64,000 nt of DNA from Flavobacteriales bacterium. Lineage in GTDB: Bacteria > Bacteroidota > Bacteroidia > Flavobacteriales_F > PHOS-HE28. Of the stretch, positions 27,961 to 36,676 are shown in pieces. The first letter of the stretch is position 1. The number at the start of each line of letters is the position of its first letter. The DNA lies in NCBI GenBank assembly GCA_016718655.1, contig JADKCV010000017.1:1-64000 (forward strand). Direction: 5' to 3'. A program made the position numbers and the translations under genes. A model generated the notes under the pieces. It had not been told where the DNA came from. It made no database searches and was given only the letters and a program-made list of their open reading frames with translations.

Positions 27961-28734
27961 CTATTTGTAGACGATCTTGTGGGTGGTTGTGTTACCACCT
28001 CGCTTGAGGCGAAGGTAGTAGACCCCGTTGCTTTGGCTGGTCAGGTCCATCTCCTTGCGGTAGGCCCCTTCGAACCCAGTGACCGCATCGGTAAAAACCG
28101 ACTGTCCCAAGGCGTTGATGATCTCAACGTTGATGTCCATGGGAGTGGTGTTGGTGAAGCTGAAAGCGAAGACCCCGTTGTTCGGGTTCGGGAGTACGGT
28201 GACACCACCATCCTCTTCCACGGAAGCCAAGCTCTTGTAAATGCCACCAGTACGATCCGCCCCACCCAAGGCCAGGTAATAGCTAGCATTGTTCTTTGCG
28301 TCCGAGGTCCATGAATCCTGTGCGATCTCGAAATCCGCCTTTCCCGTCACCGGGATCGTAGCTACCAAGTACTCTTTGCCTGCAAGCCAACGGGCGCCCG
28401 TGGACTCCATGGGTGTGATGCCGAAGCCGGCATAGACCTGATAACGCTGGGATCCTTGTTCCCGCACCGCTCCGGAGCGCATGGTGGGTAGGTACTGTGC
28501 AGCAGGACCTTCTTGGACCATCGTACCTAGCGTAGCACCCGTGGATCCATCCCACCGGATCGCGAACACCAACGATGAAACGATACCACTGAAGTCCGAG
28601 GATGGCTTCACATACACATCCAACTGATCTCCGTTCCGGTACATCCCGATGTCTACCGGACTTTGGGCATGGGCCATGGGAGAAAGACCGAGGACAAGCG
28701 CTGCGGAAGCGATTAGATTGTTCAGGTGGCTCAT
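27961..28734 (-). CDS. T9SS type A sorting domain protein (cohesin-like N-terminal part)
   Basis: From the ATG at 28734 the product is 257 residues with signal peptide MSHLNNLIASAALVLGLSPMAHAQ. The middle (DIGMYRNGDQLDVYVKPSSDFSG..SSLVFAIRWDG) looks like a beta-sandwich seen in many Bacteroidota T9SS cargo proteins. The C-terminal 75 residues form a type A sorting domain: VLPNPNNGVFAFSFTN, INALGQSVF, NGVYYLRLKRGGNTTTHKIVYK. It is expected to be exported to the cell surface or medium. The longer upstream frame to 28929 adds a stretch with no signal-like start and is not used. No binding partner can be inferred. Confidence 0.8.
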   Translation of the reverse strand: MSHLNNLIASAALVLGLSPMAHAQSPVDIGMYRNGDQLDVYVKPSSDFSGIVSSLVFAIRWDGSTGATLGTMVQEGPAAQYLPTMRSGAVREQGSQRYQVYAGFGITPMESTGARWLAGKEYLVATIPVTGKADFEIAQDSWTSDAKNNASYYLALGGADRTGGIYKSLASVEEDGGVTVLPNPNNGVFAFSFTNTTPMDINVEIINALGQSVFTDAVTGFEGAYRKEMDLTSQSNGVYYLRLKRGGNTTTHKIVYK

Positions 28735-28898
28735 TCGGATGCGTGGTGTTCGTAGATCACTGCGACTGGTGCAGGAAGGCGCAAGGTAACAAAGTGGTGC
28801 AAAGATCACAAGAGCTTTCGACCAATACCCCCCAGAAACCGAACAGGGGCCCTTGCGGACCCCTGCGCGGTAACCTGCAAGGAAAAAATGGAACCAGA

Positions 28899-28920
28899 CA
28901 AGACCAGGAAGTGGGTCTTG
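28899..28920 (-). terminator. Possible terminator of the response-regulator gene
   Basis: A 7-bp stem (CAAGACC / GGTCTTG) with an 8-nt loop lies about 50 nt past the stop of the minus-strand regulator gene. On that strand a TTTTTT run follows about 13 nt later. The wide spacing makes this tentative. Confidence 0.3.
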
Positions 28921-28971
28921 GTACTTCAAAGACGCCGCACCTGGTATCGGGTTGCCTCCACCTGAAAAAAA

Positions 28972-29676
28972 TCATGGAGTGAACTTGTACCCCACTCCGC
29001 GGATGGAGTGGAAATGCCTTGGCGAACGAGGATCCACCTCGAAGTACTTGCGAAAGGCCACGATGAAATTATCGACGGTGCGGGTGGTTGGGAAAACGTT
29101 ATACCCCCAGACCTTCTGCAGGATCTCCTCCCGGGAGACCACTTCACCGCTCCGCTCGATCAGCAGCCGAAGCAGCATCATCTCCCGCTGGCTCAGGGTC
29201 CGGTTCTCACCGTCCCTTCCGCGAGCCATGTAGCTGCTGAAATCCACATGGTTCCCGTCGAAATCATAGTGCGTCATGACCGGCGCGGTCGTGGCCGTAC
29301 CGGAACGCTGGACCAGTTTGTGAACGCGCAGCAACAGTTCCTCCAGCTCGAAGGGCTTCCCCAGATGGTCATCCCCCACACGTAGACCCCGGATACGATC
29401 CGCTGGAGCGGTGCGGGCAGTGAGGAAGAGCACCGGCGTGATGTCCCCTTCCAAACGCATGCTCTCCACCACGGAATAGCCGTCCATGCCGGGAAGCATC
29501 ACATCCATGACGACCAGGTCGAAATGGGCACCGCGCATCCGTTCGATGGCCTCATGGCCCGTGGATGCCGTGGTGACCGCGAAGCCGTCCATCTCGAAGT
29601 TCAACTTCAGCGTGAGACGCAGTGCTTCCTCATCCTCGACCAGGAGAATGCGCTTGGGGCTCACAGGGGCGTCCAT
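28972..29676 (-). CDS. OmpR/PhoB-family response regulator
   Basis: The 234-residue protein has an N-terminal receiver domain (RILLVEDEEALRLTLK; phospho-acceptor Asp in LVVMDVMLPGMDG; switch region TARTAPADRIRG; Lys in LGKPFELEELL) and a C-terminal winged-helix DNA-binding domain (LSQREMMLLRLLIERSGEVVSREEIL ... RTVDNFIVAFRKYFE ... IRGVGYKF). The usual 'GADDYLTKPF' is GDDHLGKPF, one residue shorter and with His at the Tyr position. No sensor kinase gene adjoins it, so its input is unknown. It is transcribed divergently from the menaquinone operon. Confidence 0.9.
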   Translation of the reverse strand: MDAPVSPKRILLVEDEEALRLTLKLNFEMDGFAVTTASTGHEAIERMRGAHFDLVVMDVMLPGMDGYSVVESMRLEGDITPVLFLTARTAPADRIRGLRVGDDHLGKPFELEELLLRVHKLVQRSGTATTAPVMTHYDFDGNHVDFSSYMARGRDGENRTLSQREMMLLRLLIERSGEVVSREEILQKVWGYNVFPTTRTVDNFIVAFRKYFEVDPRSPRHFHSIRGVGYKFTP

Positions 29677-29681
29677 GTGTG

Positions 29682-29689
29682 CAAAGATG
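29682..29689 (-). promoter_or_regulatory. Start-proximal -7-like element of the regulator gene
   Basis: On the minus strand CATCTTTG differs from TAnnTTTG at one position and ends 5 nt before the ATG at 29676, suggesting a leaderless or nearly leaderless transcript. No clear -33 element was seen. Confidence 0.4.
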
Positions 29690-29696
29690 GCACGGC

Positions 29697-29704
29697 TAAA
29701 TTTG
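29697..29704 (+). promoter_or_regulatory. -7 element of the menaquinone operon
   Basis: TAAATTTG is a perfect TAnnTTTG match 5 nt before the ATG at 29710, so the menI transcript would be leaderless or nearly so. It lies only a few bases from the oppositely oriented element of the regulator gene, forming a compact divergent promoter. Confidence 0.5.
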
Positions 29705-29709
29705 TCCCG

Positions 29710-30129
29710 ATGCTATTCACCCCCCTTCACGCCGAACAAGCGAACGCCCTCCGGTCCGGCACTTTGGTGGCCCATCTGGGCATCACCTACCATGTGGATG
29801 AGGAAGGGCGGTTCTGCGCGACCATGCCTGTGGACGCTCGAACCCACCAGCCCATGGGCCTGCTGCATGGTGGGGCCACAGCTGCATTGGCCGAGTCACT
29901 TGGAAGCATGGCCTCCGCGTTGATCATCGACCGGGACCGGCAAGGAGTGGTGGGCATCGAGGTGAACGCCAACCACCTCAAGGGCGTGCGCTCGGGACAG
30001 GTGACGGCCATCGGAGAGCCGGTCCACCTGGGCAGGACCACCCATGTCTGGAACATCCGGGTGATAGACGGTTCGGGAAAGCTGTGCGCCGTCTGCCGGC
30101 TCACCAACCTGATCATCGACCGCCCGTGA
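29710..30129 (+). CDS. menI: Hotdog-fold thioesterase, probable 1,4-dihydroxy-2-naphthoyl-CoA hydrolase
   Basis: The 139-residue protein has the PaaI/MenI hotdog signature QPMGLLHGGATAALAESLGS, whose Glu is the expected catalytic residue, and VGIEVNANHLKGVRSGQV and WNIRVIDGSGKLCAVCRLT downstream. The family hydrolyses aryl- or acyl-CoA thioesters in the cytosol. Its place at the head of the menaquinone operon, with its stop inside the menF start (GTGA), supports a role in releasing 1,4-dihydroxy-2-naphthoate. The ATG at 29710 is used because the upstream extension overlaps the divergent gene and lacks family similarity. Confidence 0.8.
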   Translation: MLFTPLHAEQANALRSGTLVAHLGITYHVDEEGRFCATMPVDARTHQPMGLLHGGATAALAESLGSMASALIIDRDRQGVVGIEVNANHLKGVRSGQVTAIGEPVHLGRTTHVWNIRVIDGSGKLCAVCRLTNLIIDRP

Positions 30130-31247
30130 ACACCCCGTGGAGCAGCCTGCGCGAGGCCCTGCAACACTGCCTCGACCGGAGGCTCACCTTCGCCGCCTTC
30201 CGCATAGCCGGTCAGGCGGTGCAGCTGCTGGTCCAACGCACCTCCAAGGTGCATCACGTGGGGACCACGGAACTGGATACACTTCGGAATGTCTTCGTGA
30301 TCGCCCCCTTCGCACACACACAGCGAACGATCTTGGTGCTCCAGCCCGACGAACGGTTGAGCTTTCATGCGGACACGGGGCCCATCGAACTCACGTTCCC
30401 GGAGAGCGCACCATGCGAACCATACCCCCCCAAAGCTTTGGACGGGTCCATGGACCAAGCTGCCTATGCCCGCATGGTGAACGAGGCATTGATGGCCATT
30501 GAACGTGGCACCCTTCGTAAAGTGGTCCTTTCCCGGACCAAGGACGTCGCGCTTCAAGCCCCGGATACCGCCGACCTTTTCATCCGCGCACTCTCCGATC
30601 TTCCGTCCGCCTTCATCTGCCTGGCCCATACCCCGGACCATGGCACCTGGCTGGGCGCATCACCCGAAAGGCTGCTGCGGAAGAAGGGCGAGCAGGTGGA
30701 AGTGGATGCGATCGCCGGGACCATGTCCGCGTCCGATGCACCGGCCGACCCGTCGCAATGGGGTAGGAAGGAACGTGATGAACAGGCCTTGGTCACCGAA
30801 CAGGTCGAACGGGTCTTGAGCCGGGGCGGGGTGCGGTCGGTGGATGTTCATGGACCGGAGGTCCTGCGGGCCGGGAACGTGGCCCATCTGCACACGCGTC
30901 TCATCACCTCCGGCACGGGGCTGTCGCTGGCGCGGCTTATGCTGGACCTCCACCCCACCCCCGCTGTTTGTGGCACCCCAACAGACGTGGCCATGACCTT
31001 CCTGACTGCACATGAGCCGCATGACCGGGTCCTCTACGCAGGGGCTTGGGGGCCTTGGCAGGCTGATAATGGGACCGAGCTGTTCGTGAACATCCGCTGC
31101 ATGCAGGTGTTCGACCAGCACGTGCGACTTTACGTGGGCGGGGGGATCACCGCAGGATCGGAGCCCGGGCACGAATGGGAGGAGACCGAACACAAGGCGC
31201 AGACATGGGAGCGGATCATCCGGGCTGGACAGGGTCGGATAACTTAG
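30126..31247 (+). CDS. menF: Isochorismate synthase
   Basis: The 373-residue product starts with GTG overlapping the menI stop. It has the chorismate-binding fold features: ALMAIERGTLRKVVLSRTKDV, the WLGASPERLL motif, DAIAGTMSAS, HLHTRLITSG, LHPTPAVCGTPTDVAM and VNIRCMQVFDQHVRLYVGGGITAGSEPGHEWEET. These mark the isochorismate-forming branch and the Mg-binding glutamates. It converts chorismate to isochorismate, the first committed step of menaquinone synthesis. Operon context with menD, menA, menC and menE rules in the menaquinone role rather than siderophore synthesis. Confidence 0.93.
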   Translation: MNTPWSSLREALQHCLDRRLTFAAFRIAGQAVQLLVQRTSKVHHVGTTELDTLRNVFVIAPFAHTQRTILVLQPDERLSFHADTGPIELTFPESAPCEPYPPKALDGSMDQAAYARMVNEALMAIERGTLRKVVLSRTKDVALQAPDTADLFIRALSDLPSAFICLAHTPDHGTWLGASPERLLRKKGEQVEVDAIAGTMSASDAPADPSQWGRKERDEQALVTEQVERVLSRGGVRSVDVHGPEVLRAGNVAHLHTRLITSGTGLSLARLMLDLHPTPAVCGTPTDVAMTFLTAHEPHDRVLYAGAWGPWQADNGTELFVNIRCMQVFDQHVRLYVGGGITAGSEPGHEWEETEHKAQTWERIIRAGQGRIT

Positions 31248-31255
31248 CGGCCCCC

Positions 31256-32977
31256 ATGCCCACCAGTGATCATTTCGCCGCCGCAGAGCTGGCCCGTCTT
31301 TGCGTCGCCAAAGGCATCCGGCACGTCGTCATCAGCCCTGGCTCGCGCAGTGCTCCGCTGGTCATCGCGTTCGATCGTCAGGAAGGCATCCAGTGTCTTC
31401 AGGTGATCGACGAACGCAGTGCCGCCTTCTTTGCCTTGGGCATGGCCCAGCAACTGCAGGCACCGGTGGCCTTGATCTGCACCAGCGGAAGTGCGGTATT
31501 GAACTACGGCCCGGCCATCGCGGAGGCCTTCTACCAACGCGTCCCACTGCTGGTCCTCACCGCCGACCGGCCTGAGGAATGGGTGGACCAGGGCGAAGGG
31601 CAGGCGATCCGCCAGCAGGGCGTGCTATCCCTGCACATGCGCAAGAGCGTACAGTTGCCGCGGATACTGAGCGACGAACTGGCCCGCTGGCAGTGCGGTC
31701 GCCTGATCAACGAGGCGATCGATGCCACGCTGATCCCGGTGGCAGGGCCCGTGCACGTGAACATCCCTTTCGCCGAGCCGCTCTATGGAACGACGGAGGT
31801 GGACGCACCAGTGTCGCGTACCATCGCCCAGGTGATGACCGAATCATTCATCCTGCCCGAGCATGCGCGCTGGATGATCCACCAGTTGTCCACCCAACGC
31901 AAGGTGCTCATCCTGGCCGGTCAGGGTGTGTGGAGCAAGGGCCTGCAACAGCAGTTGGCACACCTCGCCAAGCTCCCCCAATGCGCGGTGCTCACCGAGG
32001 CCACCTCGAACCTGCACGACCATGGCTTCATCACCTGCATCGACCGGGTGATCGAAGCCGTGCCCCTGGCCCCCGACCCTGTGCCCGGGGTGGACCATGG
32101 CCCAACGCCCGGACCCGAGTACATCCCCAACATCCTGATCACCTTCGGCGGGGCGGTGGTGAGCAAACGGGTGAAGACCCTCCTGCGGAAATGGCGGCCC
32201 GAACAGCATTGGCACATCGATGCCGGCCAGCGCCATTACGACACCTACCAGAGCCTGACGCATGACGTTGCGGTGAACCCGGAGATCTTCTTTGCACAGG
32301 TGGCGCCACAGGTGCAGGCCATTGAAAGCGGGTATGCCTACATGTGGGAATACATCGACCAACAGACCACCACCCGGCATCATCAACTGCTGCAGGCCGC
32401 CCCTTTCTGCGACCTCACCGTGTTCGAGCAGGTGCTGCAGCGGATCCCGGCGGGAAGTGTGGTGCACTTGGCCAACAGCACGCCGGCACGCTATGTCCAG
32501 CTCTTCGAACGCGGGCAGGGCATGCACTACTTCAGCAATCGCGGCACGAGCGGTATCGATGGCTGCAGCAGCACGGCCGTGGGTGCAGCTTTCGTCAGTG
32601 AGCGGCCCACCACGCTGCTCACGGGGGACATGGCCTTCCTCTACGACAGCAATGCCTTCTGGAACAAGCATCTGGGGCCGAACCTCCGGGTGATCGTGAT
32701 CGACAACGGCGGGGGCAACATCTTCCGGTACATCGATGGTCCGGACCGCGACCCGGAGCTCCTGCACTGGTACGAGGCCCGCCATGGACGGGACCCCATG
32801 GCCCTGATCACCAGCTATGGGATGCCCTGCTATGAGGCCTTCGACAAGCCCTCGTTGAAGCACGCACTGGACCAACTGTACGAAACACACGATGGCCCGG
32901 CCTTCCTGGTGGTGCGCACGGATGCCGAGATCAGCCCGAAGGTGCTGCGCGACTATTTCAAGGAACTGCGTGGATGA
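31256..32977 (+). CDS. menD: SEPHCHC synthase (2-succinyl-5-enolpyruvyl-6-hydroxy-3-cyclohexene-1-carboxylate synthase)
   Basis: A 573-residue thiamine-diphosphate enzyme that joins isochorismate and 2-oxoglutarate. Landmarks: HVVISPGSRSAPLVIAF, the cofactor-activating Glu in VIDERSAAFFALG, CTSGSAVLNYGPAIAEA, LTADRPEE, and the C-terminal ThDP site SNRGTSGIDGCSSTAVGAA with LTGDMAFLYDSNAF and VIDNGGGNIF. ATG 31256 lies 8 nt after menF and begins MPTSDHFAAAELARLC as in homologues. A TAACTTAG sequence at 31240-31247 may be a weak internal promoter. Confidence 0.95.
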   Translation: MPTSDHFAAAELARLCVAKGIRHVVISPGSRSAPLVIAFDRQEGIQCLQVIDERSAAFFALGMAQQLQAPVALICTSGSAVLNYGPAIAEAFYQRVPLLVLTADRPEEWVDQGEGQAIRQQGVLSLHMRKSVQLPRILSDELARWQCGRLINEAIDATLIPVAGPVHVNIPFAEPLYGTTEVDAPVSRTIAQVMTESFILPEHARWMIHQLSTQRKVLILAGQGVWSKGLQQQLAHLAKLPQCAVLTEATSNLHDHGFITCIDRVIEAVPLAPDPVPGVDHGPTPGPEYIPNILITFGGAVVSKRVKTLLRKWRPEQHWHIDAGQRHYDTYQSLTHDVAVNPEIFFAQVAPQVQAIESGYAYMWEYIDQQTTTRHHQLLQAAPFCDLTVFEQVLQRIPAGSVVHLANSTPARYVQLFERGQGMHYFSNRGTSGIDGCSSTAVGAAFVSERPTTLLTGDMAFLYDSNAFWNKHLGPNLRVIVIDNGGGNIFRYIDGPDRDPELLHWYEARHGRDPMALITSYGMPCYEAFDKPSLKHALDQLYETHDGPAFLVVRTDAEISPKVLRDYFKELRG

Positions 32978-32978
32978 C

Positions 32979-33473
32979 ATGGGTGACCTGAAACATCGGA
33001 TACCCTCGTTCCTACTTCGGTTGTTGCCCTTGGCGGTGGTCGTTCCACTCATCCTGGGCATGTCCTTGCTGGAAGGTTCGGGGACCGCATTCCTGAGCGG
33101 CCGTTCCGCTTCCGGCAGGACCGTGTTCAAAGCGGAGCTGCAGGACATCTCCGGCCTGTTCGAAGGAGGTTCGATCACCATCGATGAGCATGTCCTGGAG
33201 TTCCCGGCTGAAACGGAAGGGGTCCAGCACCATTCCATCTGGGACCCGCGGAACGGGGTGTTCACACTCTCGTACCTGCGCCCGGGAATGGACGACTTCC
33301 TGTTCTTCCGGATCTGGGCCGTGCCCCGCACCTTCAAGACCATCTCCGGAGATCGGAACGCAGGTGCGGTCTATGAGTTCGAAGCCCTTTTCGAAGGGAC
33401 CGAGCCACGTCCCGACAAGGGGAACGCCACCCCGTCGGTCCGGCTCACCTGCCGGCTTGAATACCGCATCTGA
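32979..33473 (+). CDS. Unknown membrane-anchored or secreted protein in the menaquinone operon
   Basis: The 164-residue product has one hydrophobic N-terminal segment (SFLLRLLPLAVVVPLILGMSLLEG), either a signal or an anchor, followed by a soluble beta-rich domain with SITIDEHVLEFPAE, WDPRNGVFTLSYLRPGMDDFLFFR and YEFEALFEGTE. No known domain is recognised. The gene begins 1 nt after the menD stop and its TGA overlaps the menA ATG by one base, so it is firmly embedded in the operon. A role in quinone synthesis or in the membrane near it is possible but not shown. Confidence 0.7.
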   Translation: MGDLKHRIPSFLLRLLPLAVVVPLILGMSLLEGSGTAFLSGRSASGRTVFKAELQDISGLFEGGSITIDEHVLEFPAETEGVQHHSIWDPRNGVFTLSYLRPGMDDFLFFRIWAVPRTFKTISGDRNAGAVYEFEALFEGTEPRPDKGNATPSVRLTCRLEYRI

Positions 33474-34393
33474 TGGGCGCTCCCTTCTCCACCTGGCTCC
33501 ATGCCTTCCGCCTGCGCACCCTGCCCCTGGCGGTGAGCAGCATCATCGTGGGCAGCGCACTGGCCGTGCCGGACAGTAGGATCAGTGCAGCGAGCACGTT
33601 CCGCCTGGAGGTCCTGCTGCTCGCTCTGCTCACCGCCATCCTGTTGCAGATCCTGAGCAACCTGGCCAATGACCTGGGAGACCACCTGCACGGCACGGAC
33701 AACGCAGCACGTATAGGGCCGCAACGGGCTGTGCAGAGCGGAAGCATTCCTCCTGCTGCGATGAAACGCGCCATGCTTCTTTGCGGGGTGCTCGCCTTCG
33801 GCTCGGGTGTGGCCTTGATCATATCGGCCCTGGGCATTCGCCTGATGACGCTGGTTTTCCTGCTCGTAGGCCTGTTGGCCATCGGAGCCGCCGTGAAGTA
33901 CACCTTCGGTCGCAACCCGTACGGATATGCCGGCCTGGGCGATGTGAGCGTGTTCCTCTTCTTCGGCATCGTGGGGGTGATGGGCACGCACTACCTCCAT
34001 GCCCGGACCATCGAATGGATGCACCTGCTGCCCGCCGCAGGGTTCGGCCTGCTCAGTGCCGGTGTGCTGAACGTGAACAACATGCGCGACATCCGGAACG
34101 ACAAGGCAAGCGGCAAGATCACGCTCGCTGTTCGCCTGGGCCCTGATGCCGCGAAGAGCTACCATGGTCTCCTGATCATCGGTGGCCTCACCTGCCTGAT
34201 GCTCTTCACCGCACTGAACTTCCGCGGGATGCCCCAGTGGGGTTTTCTGGTCACCACGTCCGTGCTGGCCAGCCATCTGCGTGTGGTGTTGCGCAACCAC
34301 GACCATGCTGCGCTGGACCCCGAACTGAAACGCCTGGCCCTGGCTACTTTCGCCACGGCGATCGCGTTCGCGGTGGGCCTCTGGCTGGTCTGA
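33473..34393 (+). CDS. menA: 1,4-dihydroxy-2-naphthoate polyprenyltransferase
   Basis: The 306-residue integral membrane protein belongs to the UbiA family. It shows an aspartate-rich site NLANDLGDHLHGTD (residues about 60-73) and the second site NVNNMRDIRNDKASGK, used to bind Mg-prenyl diphosphate, plus about eight hydrophobic segments. It attaches the polyprenyl tail to 1,4-dihydroxy-2-naphthoate at the inner membrane. The start overlaps the preceding stop by one base (TGATG). The NDxxD spacing and operon position favour MenA over other UbiA members. Confidence 0.93.
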   Translation: MGAPFSTWLHAFRLRTLPLAVSSIIVGSALAVPDSRISAASTFRLEVLLLALLTAILLQILSNLANDLGDHLHGTDNAARIGPQRAVQSGSIPPAAMKRAMLLCGVLAFGSGVALIISALGIRLMTLVFLLVGLLAIGAAVKYTFGRNPYGYAGLGDVSVFLFFGIVGVMGTHYLHARTIEWMHLLPAAGFGLLSAGVLNVNNMRDIRNDKASGKITLAVRLGPDAAKSYHGLLIIGGLTCLMLFTALNFRGMPQWGFLVTTSVLASHLRVVLRNHDHAALDPELKRLALATFATAIAFAVGLWLV

Positions 34394-34458
34394 TGCACGG
34401 ACCATACAAGGCATATGATGCGACGAGGAAACACGATACCTGATGATCTCAGAGCGAC

Positions 34459-35520
34459 ATGATCCGCGCCCGCTGGATGGGACATACTCTGATGCCCCAC
34501 TTTGAGCTGGGGACGAGCAAGGGCCCGATCGCGGCGCGCACGGTCTGGTACCTCATCGCCTGGGATTGCGAACGTCCCGAGGTGCGCGGCATCGGTGAGG
34601 CGGCCCTGTTCCCCGGCCATAGCAAGGAGTTCCCGGCGGACGTCCGGACCAAGCTCCTGGAGCTCTGCGCGGATACCAGCAACTGGGCCCACCGCCTGAG
34701 CAGCGACCTGGTGGAGGTGCCCAGTGTGCGCTTTGCCGTGGAGCAGTGCATCCGCGATCTGGCCGCGAGCGGCACCAAGGAGCTCTTCCCCTCATCGTTC
34801 ACGCTGGGCCAGGCCGGCATCCCCATCAACGGACTGGTGTGGATGGGCGACAAGGCCACCATGCGCCATCGCATCCGGGAGCAGATCGAGGCGGGGAACA
34901 GTTGCGTGAAGATGAAGATCGGGGCCATCGGCATCGATGATGAACTGGAGCTACTGGCGGCCGTGCGACGTGAATTCAGCGCCACGGACCTCACCCTGCG
35001 CGTGGATGCCAACGGTGCGTTCAATGCCCGGAACGCCATGGAGGTGCTGGAGCGCTTGGCGGAACTGGAGGTGCACAGTATCGAGCAACCTGTGCCCGCC
35101 GGGCTGTATGAGGTCATGGAGGAGCTGTGTGATCGATCACCGCTTCCGATCGCCTTGGATGAGGACCTGATCGGCCTGAACCAGAGCGACAGCAAGACGG
35201 ACCTTCTGGACCACGTGAAGCCGCAGTACATCGTGATCAAACCCAGCCTGGTGGGTGGATGGGCCGCAACGCGAGAATGGATCGAACTGGCCGAAGGAAG
35301 AGGCATCGGGTGGTGGATCACCTCGGCGCTGGAGAGCAGCATCGGACTGAACGCCATCGCGCAGTTCACCGCCACTCTGGACGTGGAACTTCCCCAAGGA
35401 CTGGGTACCGGCAAGGTCTACGTGAACAACATCCCATCACCCCTGCTGGCCGAACGCGGCTACCTTCACTACCGGCCCGAGGTGGCATGGGACCTCTCCT
35501 CCCTGGACCTGTCCGCATGA
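34459..35520 (+). CDS. menC: o-Succinylbenzoate synthase
   Basis: A 353-residue enolase-superfamily protein. The active-site lysines lie in SCVKMKIGAIG, the metal ligands in LRVDANGAFN, SIEQPVPAG and LPIALDEDLIG, and the second catalytic Lys in YIVIKPSLVGG. The final barrel motif is ITSALESSIGLNAIAQF. It dehydrates SHCHC to o-succinylbenzoate. It lies 65 nt downstream of menA with no other gene between. Confidence 0.93.
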   Translation: MIRARWMGHTLMPHFELGTSKGPIAARTVWYLIAWDCERPEVRGIGEAALFPGHSKEFPADVRTKLLELCADTSNWAHRLSSDLVEVPSVRFAVEQCIRDLAASGTKELFPSSFTLGQAGIPINGLVWMGDKATMRHRIREQIEAGNSCVKMKIGAIGIDDELELLAAVRREFSATDLTLRVDANGAFNARNAMEVLERLAELEVHSIEQPVPAGLYEVMEELCDRSPLPIALDEDLIGLNQSDSKTDLLDHVKPQYIVIKPSLVGGWAATREWIELAEGRGIGWWITSALESSIGLNAIAQFTATLDVELPQGLGTGKVYVNNIPSPLLAERGYLHYRPEVAWDLSSLDLSA

Positions 35521-35564
35521 AGCATCTGTTCTCGGTCCACCTAACGGCGGGCGTCTTACGGTAG

Positions 35565-36671
35565 ATGGCCAAGCGACCCACATACCCCACCACCATGGAC
35601 ACCGCCTTCCAGCGGCTGACCGTGGACGGTGTGACCATGAGCGCCCAGGATGCAGAGCGCACCTTCGCCAAGGCGATCAACAAAGGCGGACGTTCGGGAC
35701 AGGAATGGCGAAGGGAACTGCATTCGACCATCTCTCACCTGACCCTGATGTCCAGTGGCCTGCCGGCTGCCACCAGCGGCACCACGGGCCCTCCCAAGCA
35801 ATACCGCATCCCAAGGCGCGACCTGGTGAACAGTGCACGCCTCACAGGCGACACCTTTGGTTTGAAGGCCGGTGACCGCGTACTGCATTGCCTGCCCTGC
35901 GACTTCATAGCCGGGAAGATGATGGTGGTGCGTGCCTTCGTCCTCGCACTCGATGTCCACTTCATCGACCCTAAAGGCAGCATCCTGGGGAACCTGAAGG
36001 TGAACGACCGGTTCCGCTTCACCGCCATGGTACCCTTGCAGCTACACCGCATCATCCAGGAGGACAAAGAACGTGTGGAGCGTCAGTTCGACACGATCCT
36101 GTTGGGTGGAGGTCCGGTGAGCGATGCGCTGAGGGAGGACATCCGGGACCTCGACGTGAAGGTGTTCCAGAGCTACGGCAGCACGGAGACCGTGACCCAT
36201 GTGGCGCTGCGGCACCTCAACGCGGTGGACGGGGAGGACAGCTTCACGGCGATCGGCAGGGTGCATTTCGGACGCGACCCGAGGGGATGCCTGGTGGTGT
36301 ATACGCCGCATCTCAGCGTCAAACAACACGTGACCAACGACCTTGTGGAACTGGTGGACGACACTCATTTCAAGTGGCTCGGCCGTTATGACAATGTGAT
36401 CCTGACCGGCGGGAAGAAGATATTCCCTGAGCAACTGGAGGCACGCACCGCCGGCATCCTCCCCTATCCCCATTACTTCACTGCCGTGCCGGATGATGTG
36501 CTGGGACAGGCCGTCATGCTGGTCCTGGAGACCGACCGGCCGCAGGAGGAGGTCCTGCCTGAAGTGCTGAACAAACTGATGGTGACCCTGCATCCACATG
36601 AACTGCCACGCAGGGTGCAGGCCTTGCAGCGCATCAAGCGTACCAGTGGTGGAAAAGTGATCCGGGACTGA
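35565..36671 (+). CDS. menE: o-Succinylbenzoate-CoA ligase, short form
   Basis: The 368-residue adenylate-forming enzyme is shorter than typical MenE (about 450-490) but keeps the key motifs: ATSGTTGPPK (phosphate-binding loop, about residue 68), FQSYGSTETVTHVALR, FKWLGRYDNVILTGGKKIFPEQ, and the C-terminal lysine in RTSGGKVIRD. The shortened N-terminal domain is typical of Bacteroidota enzymes. It makes o-succinylbenzoyl-CoA for MenB. menB is not present in this window. It ends 5 nt before the convergent sulfotransferase gene. Confidence 0.9.
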   Translation: MAKRPTYPTTMDTAFQRLTVDGVTMSAQDAERTFAKAINKGGRSGQEWRRELHSTISHLTLMSSGLPAATSGTTGPPKQYRIPRRDLVNSARLTGDTFGLKAGDRVLHCLPCDFIAGKMMVVRAFVLALDVHFIDPKGSILGNLKVNDRFRFTAMVPLQLHRIIQEDKERVERQFDTILLGGGPVSDALREDIRDLDVKVFQSYGSTETVTHVALRHLNAVDGEDSFTAIGRVHFGRDPRGCLVVYTPHLSVKQHVTNDLVELVDDTHFKWLGRYDNVILTGGKKIFPEQLEARTAGILPYPHYFTAVPDDVLGQAVMLVLETDRPQEEVLPEVLNKLMVTLHPHELPRRVQALQRIKRTSGGKVIRD

Positions 36672-36676
36672 GCTTT

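Noticed and set aside
31844..33343. 499-codon open frame opposite menD
   Set aside because: Shadow of menD and the following gene; no domain, low-complexity composition.
34449..35414. 321-codon Ser-rich frame opposite menC
   Set aside because: Antisense to menC, whose active-site residues are all visible.
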